64,000 nucleotides of DNA from the NCBI RefSeq assembly GCF_001896135.2, contig NZ_MPOH02000011.1:898950-962949 (forward strand), read 5' to 3'. Both the position numbers and the translations under genes were made by a program. The notes beneath the pieces are model-generated. The model was not told where the DNA came from. It did no database searches and saw nothing but the letters and a program-made list of their open reading frames with translations. Position 1 is the stretch's first letter, and each line of letters opens with the position of its first letter. Positions 8,260-16,196 of this stretch are shown here, in pieces. This stretch comes from Streptomyces phaeoluteigriseus. GTDB taxonomy: Bacteria > Actinomycetota > Actinomycetes > Streptomycetales > Streptomycetaceae.

Positions 8260-9704
8260 TCACCCCGGCCACACGATCGACTGCACCTCGCTGTACGCGT
8301 GCAGCGCGTAGGAGCCGACGTCGCGGCCCACCCCGCTCCTCTTGAAGCCGCCGAACGGGGCCTCCATGTTGCGGCCGACCGTGTTGATGCCGACGCCTCC
8401 GGCCCGGAGGCGTCGGGCCAGGCGGAAGGCTCTCGCGATGTCGCCGGACCAGACGTAGTCGATGAGGCCGTAGTCGCTGTCGTTGGCCAGGGTGACGCCT
8501 TCCTCCTCGTCGTCGAAGGGGATGACGACGACGACCGGGCCGAAGATCTCCTCGCGGGCCACCCGCATGTCGTTCGTGCAGTCGGCGAGGAGGGTGGGCG
8601 GGACGTAGAAACCCCGCTCCAGCGGCGGGCGTTCGCCGCCGGCCGTCACCACCGCGCCCTCCTTGCGGCCGAGTTCGACGTAGGACTCCACCCGGTCGCG
8701 GTGGGTCGCCGAGATCAACGGGCCGACCACCGTCTCCGGGTCGCGCGGGTCGCCCACCTTCAGGCGGCGGGCGTACGCCGTGAGGCCGTCCACCAGACGT
8801 TCGTAGACGCCCCGTTGGGCCAGTACACGGGTCGGGGCGGTGCAGATCTGGCCGCTGTAGAAGGAGAACGTCGTCCCGATGCCGGCCACGGCCGAGCCGA
8901 TGTCGGCGTCGTCGAGGACCAGGGCCGCGCCCTTCCCGCCGAGTTCCATCAGCTGCCGTTTCATCGACCGGCCGCACACCTCGGCGATGCGCTGCCCGAC
9001 CGCCGTGGAGCCGGTGAAGCTCACCATGTCGACGTCCGGGGAGGCCACCACCGTCTCGCCCACCTCGACCGAGCGGCCCGAGACCACGTTCACCACCCCG
9101 CGCGCACCCCGGCCGCCTCCAGCGCCTCCGCCATCCGGTAGACGGACAGCGGGTCCTGCGGGGCGGGCTTGACCACGACCGTGTTGCCCATCGCGAGCGC
9201 CGGGGCGATCTTGCCCGCCGGGTTCGCCCACGGGTTGTTGTACGACGTGACGCAGGCGACGACGCCGACGGGCTGGCGGACGGCCAGCGCGCCCATCACG
9301 CCCGCCCGCCCCATCGGCCCGGCCTCGTTGATCTGCGGTTCGATCGCCCACTCGGCGGGCTCCACACGCGCGTACCGCCGGAATCGGGCGGCGCCGACGC
9401 CGACCTGCATGGCCCGCGCGGTCGCCGTCGTCGCGCCGGTCTCCGCCCGCGCGAGTTCGGCGTACGGCACGAGGTGGCCGCGGATGACGTCCGCCGCCCG
9501 CGCCAGCACCGCCGCCCGCTCACCGGGTGCCGTACGCGACCACGGACCGAAGGCCTCACGGGCCGCGGCGCAGGCCGCCAGCACCTGGTCCCGCGAGGCC
9601 TCCGGCGCCCACCCGACCCGCTCCTCGGTCGCCGGATCGGTCACCTCGTAGTGACCCCCGTCCGGCTCCGCCCACCGGCCGCCGACGAACAGCCGCTGGT
9701 TCAC
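8260..9704 (-). CDS. NAD(P)-dependent aldehyde dehydrogenase (frameshifted near 9097)
   Basis: An ALDH superfamily enzyme of about 481 residues after restoring one base. The N-terminal half (NQRLFVGGRWAEP, then CVTSYNNPWANPAGKIAPA and NTVVVKPAPQDPLS) and the C-terminal half (VVNVVSGRS, FTGSTAVGQRI, MELGGKGAALVLDDAD with the general-base Glu, YSGQICTAPTRVL with the catalytic Cys) are in different frames. The change falls in a run of four C at 9096-9099 where five are expected. GTG 9704 overlaps the stop of the upstream amidohydrolase by four bases. It probably oxidises an aldehyde released in the same pathway. Confidence 0.88.
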
Positions 9705-11434
9705 CGGGTGCCCACCGTCCGCGTCGTCCCCGCCCCGAACGCAGCACCCTTCCCCGGTACCGCACCGGTCACCACGTCGTCCCGGATCGCCGCCACCCCG
9801 TTGACCCACACCGCCCGCACGCCGAGCGCCTTGGAGTCCAGCCGCGGACTGTCGCCGGGCAGGTCGTGCACGAGGGTGGCCGGGCCCGCCTCGATCCGCT
9901 CCGGGTCGAACAGGACGAGGTCGGCGTGGCAGCCCTCCTCGATCCGGCCCCGCCCGCGCAGCCCGAACAGCCGCGCCGGATCGTCCGTCAGCATCTTCAC
10001 CGCCTGCTCGAGGCCGACGAGTTTCCGGCCGCGCAGACAGTCCCCGAGGAACCGGGTGGTGTACGGCGCCCCGCACATGCGGTCCAGGTGCGCGCCGGCG
10101 TCGGAGCCGCCGAGCAGTACGTCCTCGTGCTGCCAGGTCTCGGCCCGCAGCGACCAGGACGCGGGGTCGTTGTCCGGCGGCATGGGCCACAGGACCGTAC
10201 GCAGCTCGTCGGCCGCGCAGATCTCCACCAGGCAGGTGAAGGGGTCCTGGCCGCGCTCGGCCGCGATGTCCCTGACGACCCGGCCGGACAGGCCGCGGTT
10301 CGCCTCGCTGTAGGTGTCGCCGATGACGTACCGGCCGAAGTTCGCCAGCCGCCGGAAGACTCCCGCCTCCTTGGAGTCCGCGCGCCTGAGCAGCTCCGCC
10401 CGGACCTCGGGGTCGCGCAGTCGGGCGATGCGCTCCGGGACCGGCAGGCCGAGGACCGGGCCCCAGCCGGGGATCAGGTTCAGGGCGCAGAAGGTGCCCA
10501 GGGACATGTTCATCGGCGTGAGGATCGGCATGGTCAGGGCGACCACCCTGCCGCCCGCCTTCCGGGCCCGCTCGCTCGCCGCGAGCTGTCTGGGCACCCG
10601 CTCGGGGACGGCCGCGTCGATGGTGAGGACGTTCCAGTTCAGGGGGCGTCCGGCCGTCGCGCTCAGCTCCGCGAACAGGTCGATCTCGGCGTCGCTGAAC
10701 TGGTCCAGGCAGCCCGCGGCGATCGCCTCGATCTGCGTGCCCTCGTGCTCGCCGACCGCCTTCGCCAGCGCCAGCAGCTCCGCCGGGCGCGCGTGCCGGG
10801 AGGCGACCGGCTGCCCGTCACCGTCCGAGTGGGTGGCGGACTGGGTGGTGGAGAAGCCCCAGGCGCCGGCGTCCATCGCCTCGTGGAGCAGCGCCACGAT
10901 CCGTGCGAGCTGCTCCTCGCTCGGCTGCCCGCCGACCGCGTCCGGGCCCATCACATACCGCCGCAGCGCGCAATGGCCGACCATGAATCCGGCGTTGACC
11001 GCGATCCGCCCCTCCAGGGCGTCGAGATACTCCCCGAACGAATGCCAGCTCCACGGCGCCCCCTCCTCCAGCGCCACCAGTGACATCCCCTCCACCTTGG
11101 ACATCATCCGCCGGGTGTAGTCGGCGTCCTCGGGGCGGGAGGGGTTCAGCGGGGCGAGGGTGAAGCCGCAGTTCCCGGCGACGACGGTGGTCACCCCGTG
11201 GTTCAGGGACGGGGTGGCGTAGGGGTCCCAGAACAGCTGGGCGTCGTAGTGCGTGTGCGGATCGACGAACCCGGGCGTGAGGACCAGCCCGGCGGCGTCC
11301 TCGACCGTGCGCGCCGCCTCGGTGACCTTCCCTACGGCGGCGACACGGCCGTCCCGGAGACCGACGTCGGCGATACGGGCCGGCGCCCCCGTCCCGTCGA
11401 CGACGGTCGCGCCTTTGATGACGTGATCGAGCAT
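9701..11434 (-). CDS. N-acyl-D-amino-acid deacylase-type amidohydrolase
   Basis: 577 residues, full length for the D-aminoacylase branch of amidohydrolases. It begins MLDHVIKGATVVDGTGAPAR, has the metal-binding PGFVDPHTHYDAQLFWDP and GNCGFTLAPL motifs, and a late GSDAGAHLDRMCGAPYTTRF. The branch hydrolyses N-acyl groups of D-amino acids or related ureido/amide bonds with zinc. It lies between an LLM oxidoreductase (59 bp upstream) and an aldehyde dehydrogenase (4-bp overlap), so all three probably form one operon. That context suggests an amide or lactam in a catabolic route rather than D-amino acid use; this is inference. Confidence 0.85.
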   Translation of the reverse strand: MLDHVIKGATVVDGTGAPARIADVGLRDGRVAAVGKVTEAARTVEDAAGLVLTPGFVDPHTHYDAQLFWDPYATPSLNHGVTTVVAGNCGFTLAPLNPSRPEDADYTRRMMSKVEGMSLVALEEGAPWSWHSFGEYLDALEGRIAVNAGFMVGHCALRRYVMGPDAVGGQPSEEQLARIVALLHEAMDAGAWGFSTTQSATHSDGDGQPVASRHARPAELLALAKAVGEHEGTQIEAIAAGCLDQFSDAEIDLFAELSATAGRPLNWNVLTIDAAVPERVPRQLAASERARKAGGRVVALTMPILTPMNMSLGTFCALNLIPGWGPVLGLPVPERIARLRDPEVRAELLRRADSKEAGVFRRLANFGRYVIGDTYSEANRGLSGRVVRDIAAERGQDPFTCLVEICAADELRTVLWPMPPDNDPASWSLRAETWQHEDVLLGGSDAGAHLDRMCGAPYTTRFLGDCLRGRKLVGLEQAVKMLTDDPARLFGLRGRGRIEEGCHADLVLFDPERIEAGPATLVHDLPGDSPRLDSKALGVRAVWVNGVAAIRDDVVTGAVPGKGAAFGAGTTRTVGTR

Positions 11435-11493
11435 GGGGGTGCCTCCTCAACTCCGAGGGCATCGGCATCAGCGGGGATGAACGCCCGTGGGGC

Positions 11494-12615
11494 TCAGGCG
11501 GCGGCCCGACGGAACCGAGTGGTCCGGTGCACGGGGTCCGTGTCGATCTTCGGGATCACGTGCTCCCCGATCAGCCGGATCGTCTGCAGCGTCTCCTCCT
11601 TCGGCACCCCGACGGGCAGTCCGAAGCTCAGCTGATCGGCTCCGGCCTGCTCCCACCTCTTGCACTGCCGCAGCACCTCGTCCGGGTCGCCGCAGATCAA
11701 CAGCTCCTCCTCGACGAGGAGTTCGACGAACTCGGCGGTGTACTCGGGCAGCGTCTCGGGCCAGGCGGGGAACCCCTCGGGACGGGGGAACGTGTCGTGG
11801 TACCGGAACACCAGCGACGGCAGGTAGTGCAGTCCGCCGCTCACCGCGATCCGGATCGCCTCGTCGTGCGTCGGGGCGCAGATCGCCGTCGTGGTCACCA
11901 TCACGTTGTCGTTGACGAAGTCACCGATCGGCTCGGCGTTCACGATCGCCGTCTTGTACTGCTCCAGCACCCACTCCATGTCGGCGACCTTCTGGATGCT
12001 GAACCCGAGCACCCCGAGCCCCTTGCGGGCGGCCATCGCGTACGACGGCGGCGAGCCGGCGGCGTACCACATCGCGGGGTGGCTGCTGCCGTAGGGCTTG
12101 GGCAGCACCTTCCTGGGCGGGAGCTGCCAGTGCTTGCCCTGGAAACCGACGTACTCGTCCTGGAGCCACATCTTGGGGAACTCGGCGATCGTCTCCTCCC
12201 AGATCTCCTTCGTGTGGTTCATGTCGGTGATGCCGGGGAGGAAGCCGAGGATCTCGTGGGAGCCGGCCCCGCGTCCGCTGCCGAACTCGAAGCGGTTGCC
12301 AGTGAGATGGTCGAGCATGGCGACCTTCTCGGCGACCTTCACCGGGTGGTTGACCTGGGCCAGGGGGTTGAAGATGCCGGAGCCGAGGTGGATGCGTTCG
12401 GTGGCGTGGGCCAGGTAGCCGAGGAAGACGTCGTTGGCGGAGAGGTGCGAGTACTCCTCCAGGAAGTGGTGCTCGGACGCCCAGGCGTACTTGAATCCGG
12501 ACCGGTCCGCCTGGATGACGTACTCGGTCTCCTCCATCAGTGCCTTGTGCTCGGCGAGGGGGTCGGTCTCGGCCCGCTTGCCGACGTATCCCTGTACGAA
12601 GAGTCCGAATTCCAA
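11494..12615 (-). CDS. LLM class flavin-dependent oxidoreductase
   Basis: 373 residues starting MEFGLFVQGYVGKRAETDPL. Luciferase-like features are AWASEHHFLEEYSHLSAND, GSGIFNPLAQVNHPVKVAEK and AMLDHLTGNRFEFGSGRGAG. The family oxidises or reduces substrates with reduced FMN or F420; this longer version with the EHH motif is closer to the bacterial luciferase alpha-chain type monooxygenases. It heads the LLM-amidohydrolase-ALDH operon. Two CTGACG palindromes lie 30 and 84 bases upstream of the ATG. An AGGAGG-like site (TCCAAGGAGG on the complementary strand at about 12610-12620) supports the start region. Confidence 0.85.
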   Translation of the reverse strand: MEFGLFVQGYVGKRAETDPLAEHKALMEETEYVIQADRSGFKYAWASEHHFLEEYSHLSANDVFLGYLAHATERIHLGSGIFNPLAQVNHPVKVAEKVAMLDHLTGNRFEFGSGRGAGSHEILGFLPGITDMNHTKEIWEETIAEFPKMWLQDEYVGFQGKHWQLPPRKVLPKPYGSSHPAMWYAAGSPPSYAMAARKGLGVLGFSIQKVADMEWVLEQYKTAIVNAEPIGDFVNDNVMVTTTAICAPTHDEAIRIAVSGGLHYLPSLVFRYHDTFPRPEGFPAWPETLPEYTAEFVELLVEEELLICGDPDEVLRQCKRWEQAGADQLSFGLPVGVPKEETLQTIRLIGEHVIPKIDTDPVHRTTRFRRAAA

Positions 12616-12645
12616 GGAGGTTCACCGTCCCCGGTCCCTAGGTAT

Positions 12646-12660
12646 CTGATGTGGCGTCAG
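12646..12660. promoter_or_regulatory. CTGACG-family operator (one arm mismatch)
   Basis: CTGATGTGGCGTCAG, one mismatch to CTGACGNNNCGTCAG, 30 bp upstream of the LLM gene at 11494-12615, with T and A flanking it symmetrically. Confidence 0.75.
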
Positions 12661-12699
12661 ATCGCTGACTGTGGCACCGCCCGCCTGCGGCGTCAATAG

Positions 12700-12714
12700 C
12701 TGACGGATCGTCAG
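12700..12714. promoter_or_regulatory. CTGACG-family operator (perfect arms)
   Basis: CTGACGGATCGTCAG, both arms perfect. It overlaps the last codon region and stop of the SDR gene and is the second site ahead of the downstream LLM gene, 54 bp from the first. Confidence 0.8.
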
Positions 12715-13481
12715 ATGACGGTGACCCCGGCGAGCCAGCCCCCGTCGATCACGAACGGCTGGCCGGTGATGTACGACGAGTCCTCGCAGGACAGGAACAG
12801 TGCGAGCCGGGCCACCTCCTCCGGGCGTCCCACCCGGCCGAGCGGCACCAGCTTGCGGTACAGCGCGTCCAGGGCCCGCGACGTCTCCTCGGTGTCGGCG
12901 TCCGGGTCGAGGTGGGCCGGGTTGGACATCGCCGTGTCGATCGCGCCGGGGCACACGGCGTTGACACGGATGCCGCGCGGGGCCAGCTCCAGCGCGGCGA
13001 CCCGGGTGAGCCCGACGACGGCGTGCTTGGTGGCGGCGTACGACCCCACGGCCGCCATGCCGGACAGGCCGGTGCAGGAGGCCGTGTTGACGATGGTGCC
13101 GCCGTCCGTCAGCTCCGGCGCGACGGTCTTCACGCCGAGGAAGCAGCCGACCTGGTTGACCCGCACCACCTGCATGAACTCGTCCAGCGGGGTGTCGACA
13201 AGGGCGTTGAACCGCAGGATGCCCGCGTTGTTGACCAGCCCGTCGATCCGCCCGTACGCCCGCTTCGCCGCCGCCACCGCATCGGCCCAGTCGGCCTCCT
13301 CGCCCACGTCGAGATGGACGTACAGGGCCCGCAACTCGGCGGCTAGGGCATGCCCTCGCTCGTCCAGCACGTCCGCCACGACGACCCGCGCGCCCTCCTC
13401 GGCGAAGAGCCGCGCCTCCTGCTCCCCCTGCCCGCGCGCCGCACCGGTGACGATGACGACACGTCCGTCCAGCTTTCCCAT
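12711..13481 (-). CDS. short-chain dehydrogenase/reductase, hydroxysteroid dehydrogenase-like
   Basis: 256 residues. A classical SDR with TGAARGQG cofactor loop at residues 12-19, NNAG at about 87-90, the catalytic Ser in [11 protein letters not shown], and SYAATKHA carrying Tyr and Lys. The C-terminus [13 protein letters not shown] is typical. Overall layout resembles 3-alpha/20-beta-hydroxysteroid dehydrogenase of Streptomyces and the FabG3 group, so oxidation of a secondary alcohol on a ring substrate is plausible. It is preceded by a perfect CTGACG palindrome 34 bp upstream of the ATG and followed after about 95 bp by the LLM gene. Confidence 0.85.
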   Translation of the reverse strand: MGKLDGRVVIVTGAARGQGEQEARLFAEEGARVVVADVLDERGHALAAELRALYVHLDVGEEADWADAVAAAKRAYGRIDGLVNNAGILRFNALVDTPLDEFMQVVRVNQVGCFLGVKTVAPELTDGGTIVNTASCTGLSGMAAVGSYAATKHAVVGLTRVAALELAPRGIRVNAVCPGAIDTAMSNPAHLDPDADTEETSRALDALYRKLVPLGRVGRPEEVARLALFLSCEDSSYITGQPFVIDGGWLAGVTVI

Positions 13482-13515
13482 CGCTCCTCCTTCGGAAGTG
13501 GCGACGGCACGGTAG

Positions 13516-13530
13516 CTGACGCTGCGTCAG
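13516..13530. promoter_or_regulatory. CTGACG-family operator (perfect arms)
   Basis: CTGACGCTGCGTCAG lies 34 bp upstream of the SDR start at 13481. Confidence 0.85.
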
Positions 13531-13590
13531 CAAAGAAGGGCGGCGGACGGGCGAGGAGGGCCCGTCGGCGGGTGCCGTCCCCCGGCGCAC

Positions 13591-14502
13591 TCACAGCATC
13601 GGCGCGACCTCTTCCCCGAAGGCGGCCATCTGGTCGGTGAGTTCGGTACGACTGCGGGAGCGGAAGCGGACCTGGATCTGGTGGACGCCCATCGCCCGGT
13701 ACTCCCGGAGTGACTCGGCGATCGACTCCGGGGTGCCGTGGAGGGTGCGGCGGCCTACGTCCCAGGCGGGGGTGGAGACGTAGAGGGGTTCGGTGAGGGC
13801 GCCGATGGTGAGGGGGGTGTCGCCGCGGAGTCGGCGGAGGCGGTCGATCTGTGCGGGGAGGCGGTCCCTGGGGTCGCCCTGGGGGAGCCAGCCGTCGCCC
13901 CTGAGGGCGGCCCGGCGTACGGCCGCGGGTGACGAGCCGCCGACCCAGACGGGGACCCGGGCCTGGGCCGGTCGTGGCCGCTGCCCCAGTGCCTCGAAGT
14001 CGTACGCCTTGCCGTGGTGTTCGGGGAACTCCTCGGGGCCGAGCGCGGCGCGCAGGGCGTCGATCGTCTCGTCCAGGAGGGCGCCGCGCTGCCGGAAGTC
14101 GACGCCGAGCGCCTCGAACTCCTCCGGTACGTGTCCGGCGCCGACGCCGAGGATCAGCCGGCCGCCGCTGAGGTGGTCGAGGGTGGCGTACTGCTTGGCG
14201 GTGAGGAGAGGGTGCCGCAGGCCCACCACGGCGACGTGGCTGAGCAGTCGGACGCGTTCGGTCACGGCGGCGAGGTGGGCGAGGGTGGCGACGGGGTCGT
14301 ACCAGACCGTGCTCATGGCCCCGGCGAGCCGGCGCGGTACGGCGACGTGGTCGCAGCAGGCGACGTACGCGAACCCGGCGCGGTCGGCGGCACGGGCGAC
14401 GGCGACCAGGTCGGCCGGGCCCGCGCCGGTCTCCCAGGGCTCGGTGTACAGGGTGGACTGGGACTGGACGGGGAGCTGGATGCCGTACTCCAGGCCGGTC
14501 AC
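13591..14502 (-). CDS. F420-type LLM class oxidoreductase
   Basis: 303 residues. It starts at GTG 14502 (TGLEYGIQLPVQSQSTLY), four bases overlapping the stop of the upstream amidohydrolase. Family marks are AYVACCDHVAVPR, YDPVATLAHLAAVTERVRL, TLDHLSGGRLILGVGAGHVP and PVWVGGSSPAAVRRAA; these correspond to the F420-dependent, mycobacterial-type TIGR03619 relatives. The tight coupling with an amidohydrolase-2 protein suggests the two act on the same intermediate. It shares the operator at 15755. Confidence 0.88.
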   Translation of the reverse strand: MTGLEYGIQLPVQSQSTLYTEPWETGAGPADLVAVARAADRAGFAYVACCDHVAVPRRLAGAMSTVWYDPVATLAHLAAVTERVRLLSHVAVVGLRHPLLTAKQYATLDHLSGGRLILGVGAGHVPEEFEALGVDFRQRGALLDETIDALRAALGPEEFPEHHGKAYDFEALGQRPRPAQARVPVWVGGSSPAAVRRAALRGDGWLPQGDPRDRLPAQIDRLRRLRGDTPLTIGALTEPLYVSTPAWDVGRRTLHGTPESIAESLREYRAMGVHQIQVRFRSRSRTELTDQMAAFGEEVAPML

Positions 14503-15734
14503 CGTGTCCCACCGGCCCACAGGCCGTCCGGCGTCAGCCCGAGCAGGTCGATGGCGTTGCCGCGGACGATCCGGTCGACGACGTCGGCGTCCAGGTGGCC
14601 CATCTGCGCCTCGCCGACCTCGCGGGACCTGGGCCAGGTGGAGTCGGAGTGGGGGTAGTCCGTCTCGTAGAGCACGTTGCCCACGCCGATGGAGTCCAGG
14701 TTGCGCAGCCCGAAGGCGTCGTCGAAGAAGCAGCCGTGGACGTGCTCGGCGAACAGTTCGGACGGCGGGCGGTGGACCTTGTCGGCGACGCCGCCCCAGC
14801 CGCGGTTCTCCTCCCAGACGACGTCGGCGCGCTCCAGGATGTAGGGGATCCAGCCGATCTGGCCCTCCGCGTACATGATCTTGAGGTTGGGAAAGCGCTC
14901 GAACTTGCCGCTCATCAGCCAGTCGACCATCGAGAAGCAGCAGTTGGCGAAGGTGATGGTGGAGCCGACGGCGGGCGGGGCGTCGGTGGAGGTGGACGGC
15001 ATGCGGCTCGACGAACCGATGTGCATGGCGATGACGGTGCCCGTCTCGTCGCAGGCGGCGAGGAAGGGGTCCCAGGCGTCGGTGTGGACGGACGGCAGGC
15101 CGAGGTGCGGGGGTATCTCGGAGAAGGCGACGGCGCGGACGCCGCGGGCGGCGTTGCGGCGGACCTCGGCGGCGGCCAGTCGGGCGTCCCAGAGGGGGAT
15201 GAGGGTGAGGGGGATCAGCCGGCCGTGGGCGGCGGGGCCGCACCACTCCTCCACCATCCAGTCGTTGTAGGCGCGCACGCAGAGCAGGCCCAGTTCGTGG
15301 TCGGCGGCCTCGGTGAAGGTCTGCCCGCAGAAGCGGGGGAAGGTGGGGAAGCAGACGGCGGACTGGACGTGGTTGACGTCCATGTCGGCGAGGCGGGCGG
15401 GGACGTCGTAGGAGCCGGGGCGCATCTGCTCGTAGGTGATCACCTCCAGTCTGATCTCGTCGCGGTCGTAGCCGACGGCGGTGTCGAGGCGGGTCAGGGG
15501 CCGGTGCAGGTCCTCGTAGACCCACCAGTCGCCGACCGGGCCCTCGTCGCCGGGCTGTCCCATGACGGGCTTGAAGCGTCCGCCGAGGAAGGTCATCTCG
15601 CGCAGCGGGGCGCGGACCGTGCGGGGGCCGGTGTCCAGGTACTTCTTCGGCAGGCGGTCCTGCCAGACCGTGGGGGGTTCGACCGTGTGGTCGTCGACGG
15701 AGATGATCTGCGGAAAGCTCTCATGGGTCTCCAT
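14499..15734 (-). CDS. amidohydrolase family 2 (ACMSD-like) metalloprotein
   Basis: 411 residues, starting METHESFPQIISVDDHTVEP, where SVDDHTVEP is the metal-binding HxE-like start motif of this amidohydrolase group. Further marks are CFPTFPRFCGQTF, VRAYNDWMVEEWCG, FSEIPPHLGLP, MHIGSSSRMP and the late ETDYPHSDSTWP. ACMSD-like proteins carry out hydrolysis or non-oxidative decarboxylation of ring-derived acids. ATG 15734 is placed 20 bp downstream of a perfect CTGACG palindrome. A paralogue of the same type is at 61123-62315; both sit in operons with the same operator. Confidence 0.88.
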   Translation of the reverse strand: METHESFPQIISVDDHTVEPPTVWQDRLPKKYLDTGPRTVRAPLREMTFLGGRFKPVMGQPGDEGPVGDWWVYEDLHRPLTRLDTAVGYDRDEIRLEVITYEQMRPGSYDVPARLADMDVNHVQSAVCFPTFPRFCGQTFTEAADHELGLLCVRAYNDWMVEEWCGPAAHGRLIPLTLIPLWDARLAAAEVRRNAARGVRAVAFSEIPPHLGLPSVHTDAWDPFLAACDETGTVIAMHIGSSSRMPSTSTDAPPAVGSTITFANCCFSMVDWLMSGKFERFPNLKIMYAEGQIGWIPYILERADVVWEENRGWGGVADKVHRPPSELFAEHVHGCFFDDAFGLRNLDSIGVGNVLYETDYPHSDSTWPRSREVGEAQMGHLDADVVDRIVRGNAIDLLGLTPDGLWAGGTR

Positions 15735-15754
15735 GAGGGCACGGTAGCGCCGAT

Positions 15755-15769
15755 CTGACGGTCCGTCAG
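15755..15769. promoter_or_regulatory. CTGACG-family operator (perfect arms)
   Basis: CTGACGGTCCGTCAG, 20 bp upstream of the amidohydrolase start. It is identical to the site at 62351 upstream of the paralogous amidohydrolase. Confidence 0.88.
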
Positions 15770-15798
15770 CAACTGTGTCGGGCGCCTTGGGTGAGCGA

Positions 15799-16175
15799 CT
15801 GTGATCGAACGTGCGCGGAGCCGTGTGCCGAGCGTGTCGACTCCCGTGTGCGCAGAGCGTGTGGCGACCGTGTGGACTCCCGTGTCCCGCTCTGTGATCG
15901 GCGTCTCGCACGGCTGACGGGCCGGGCAGGGACAGGGCAAACTGACATAGTTGGTCATCATGCCCGGGCGTTTCTTTCGGATCAGCCTGACCCGGAGACG
16001 CGGTGCCTGTCTCACGCCGTGAGCGGGGCCTGGTGCGTGCAACTGCAAGGCGGAGGAGGCGTCGACGCGATGGGGGTCCCCCGCGCGAGCGAAGCCGGGC
16101 GTGGTGGAGTCGGGAACCACGACGACGCCGCAGCTGTGCGCACCGGGCCCCGCGGCCCCAGGGTGATCCGAAAGA
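15799..16175. repeat. direct repeats and a 12-bp inverted repeat in the leader of the AfsR-like gene
   Basis: This stretch lies in the 462-bp gap before the regulator at 16197. GTGTSGACTCCCGTGT occurs at 15834-15849 and 15870-15885, 36 bp apart, and CTGTGATCG at 15799-15807 and 15892-15900. Separately TCTTTCGGATCA at 15973-15984 and its exact complement at 16164-16175 bracket a 179-bp segment ending about 20 bp before the start codon. SARP regulators bind direct repeats, so autoregulation is possible, but nothing here proves it. Confidence 0.5.
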
Positions 16176-16196
16176 GACGACCGTAGGGGGAGCCCG

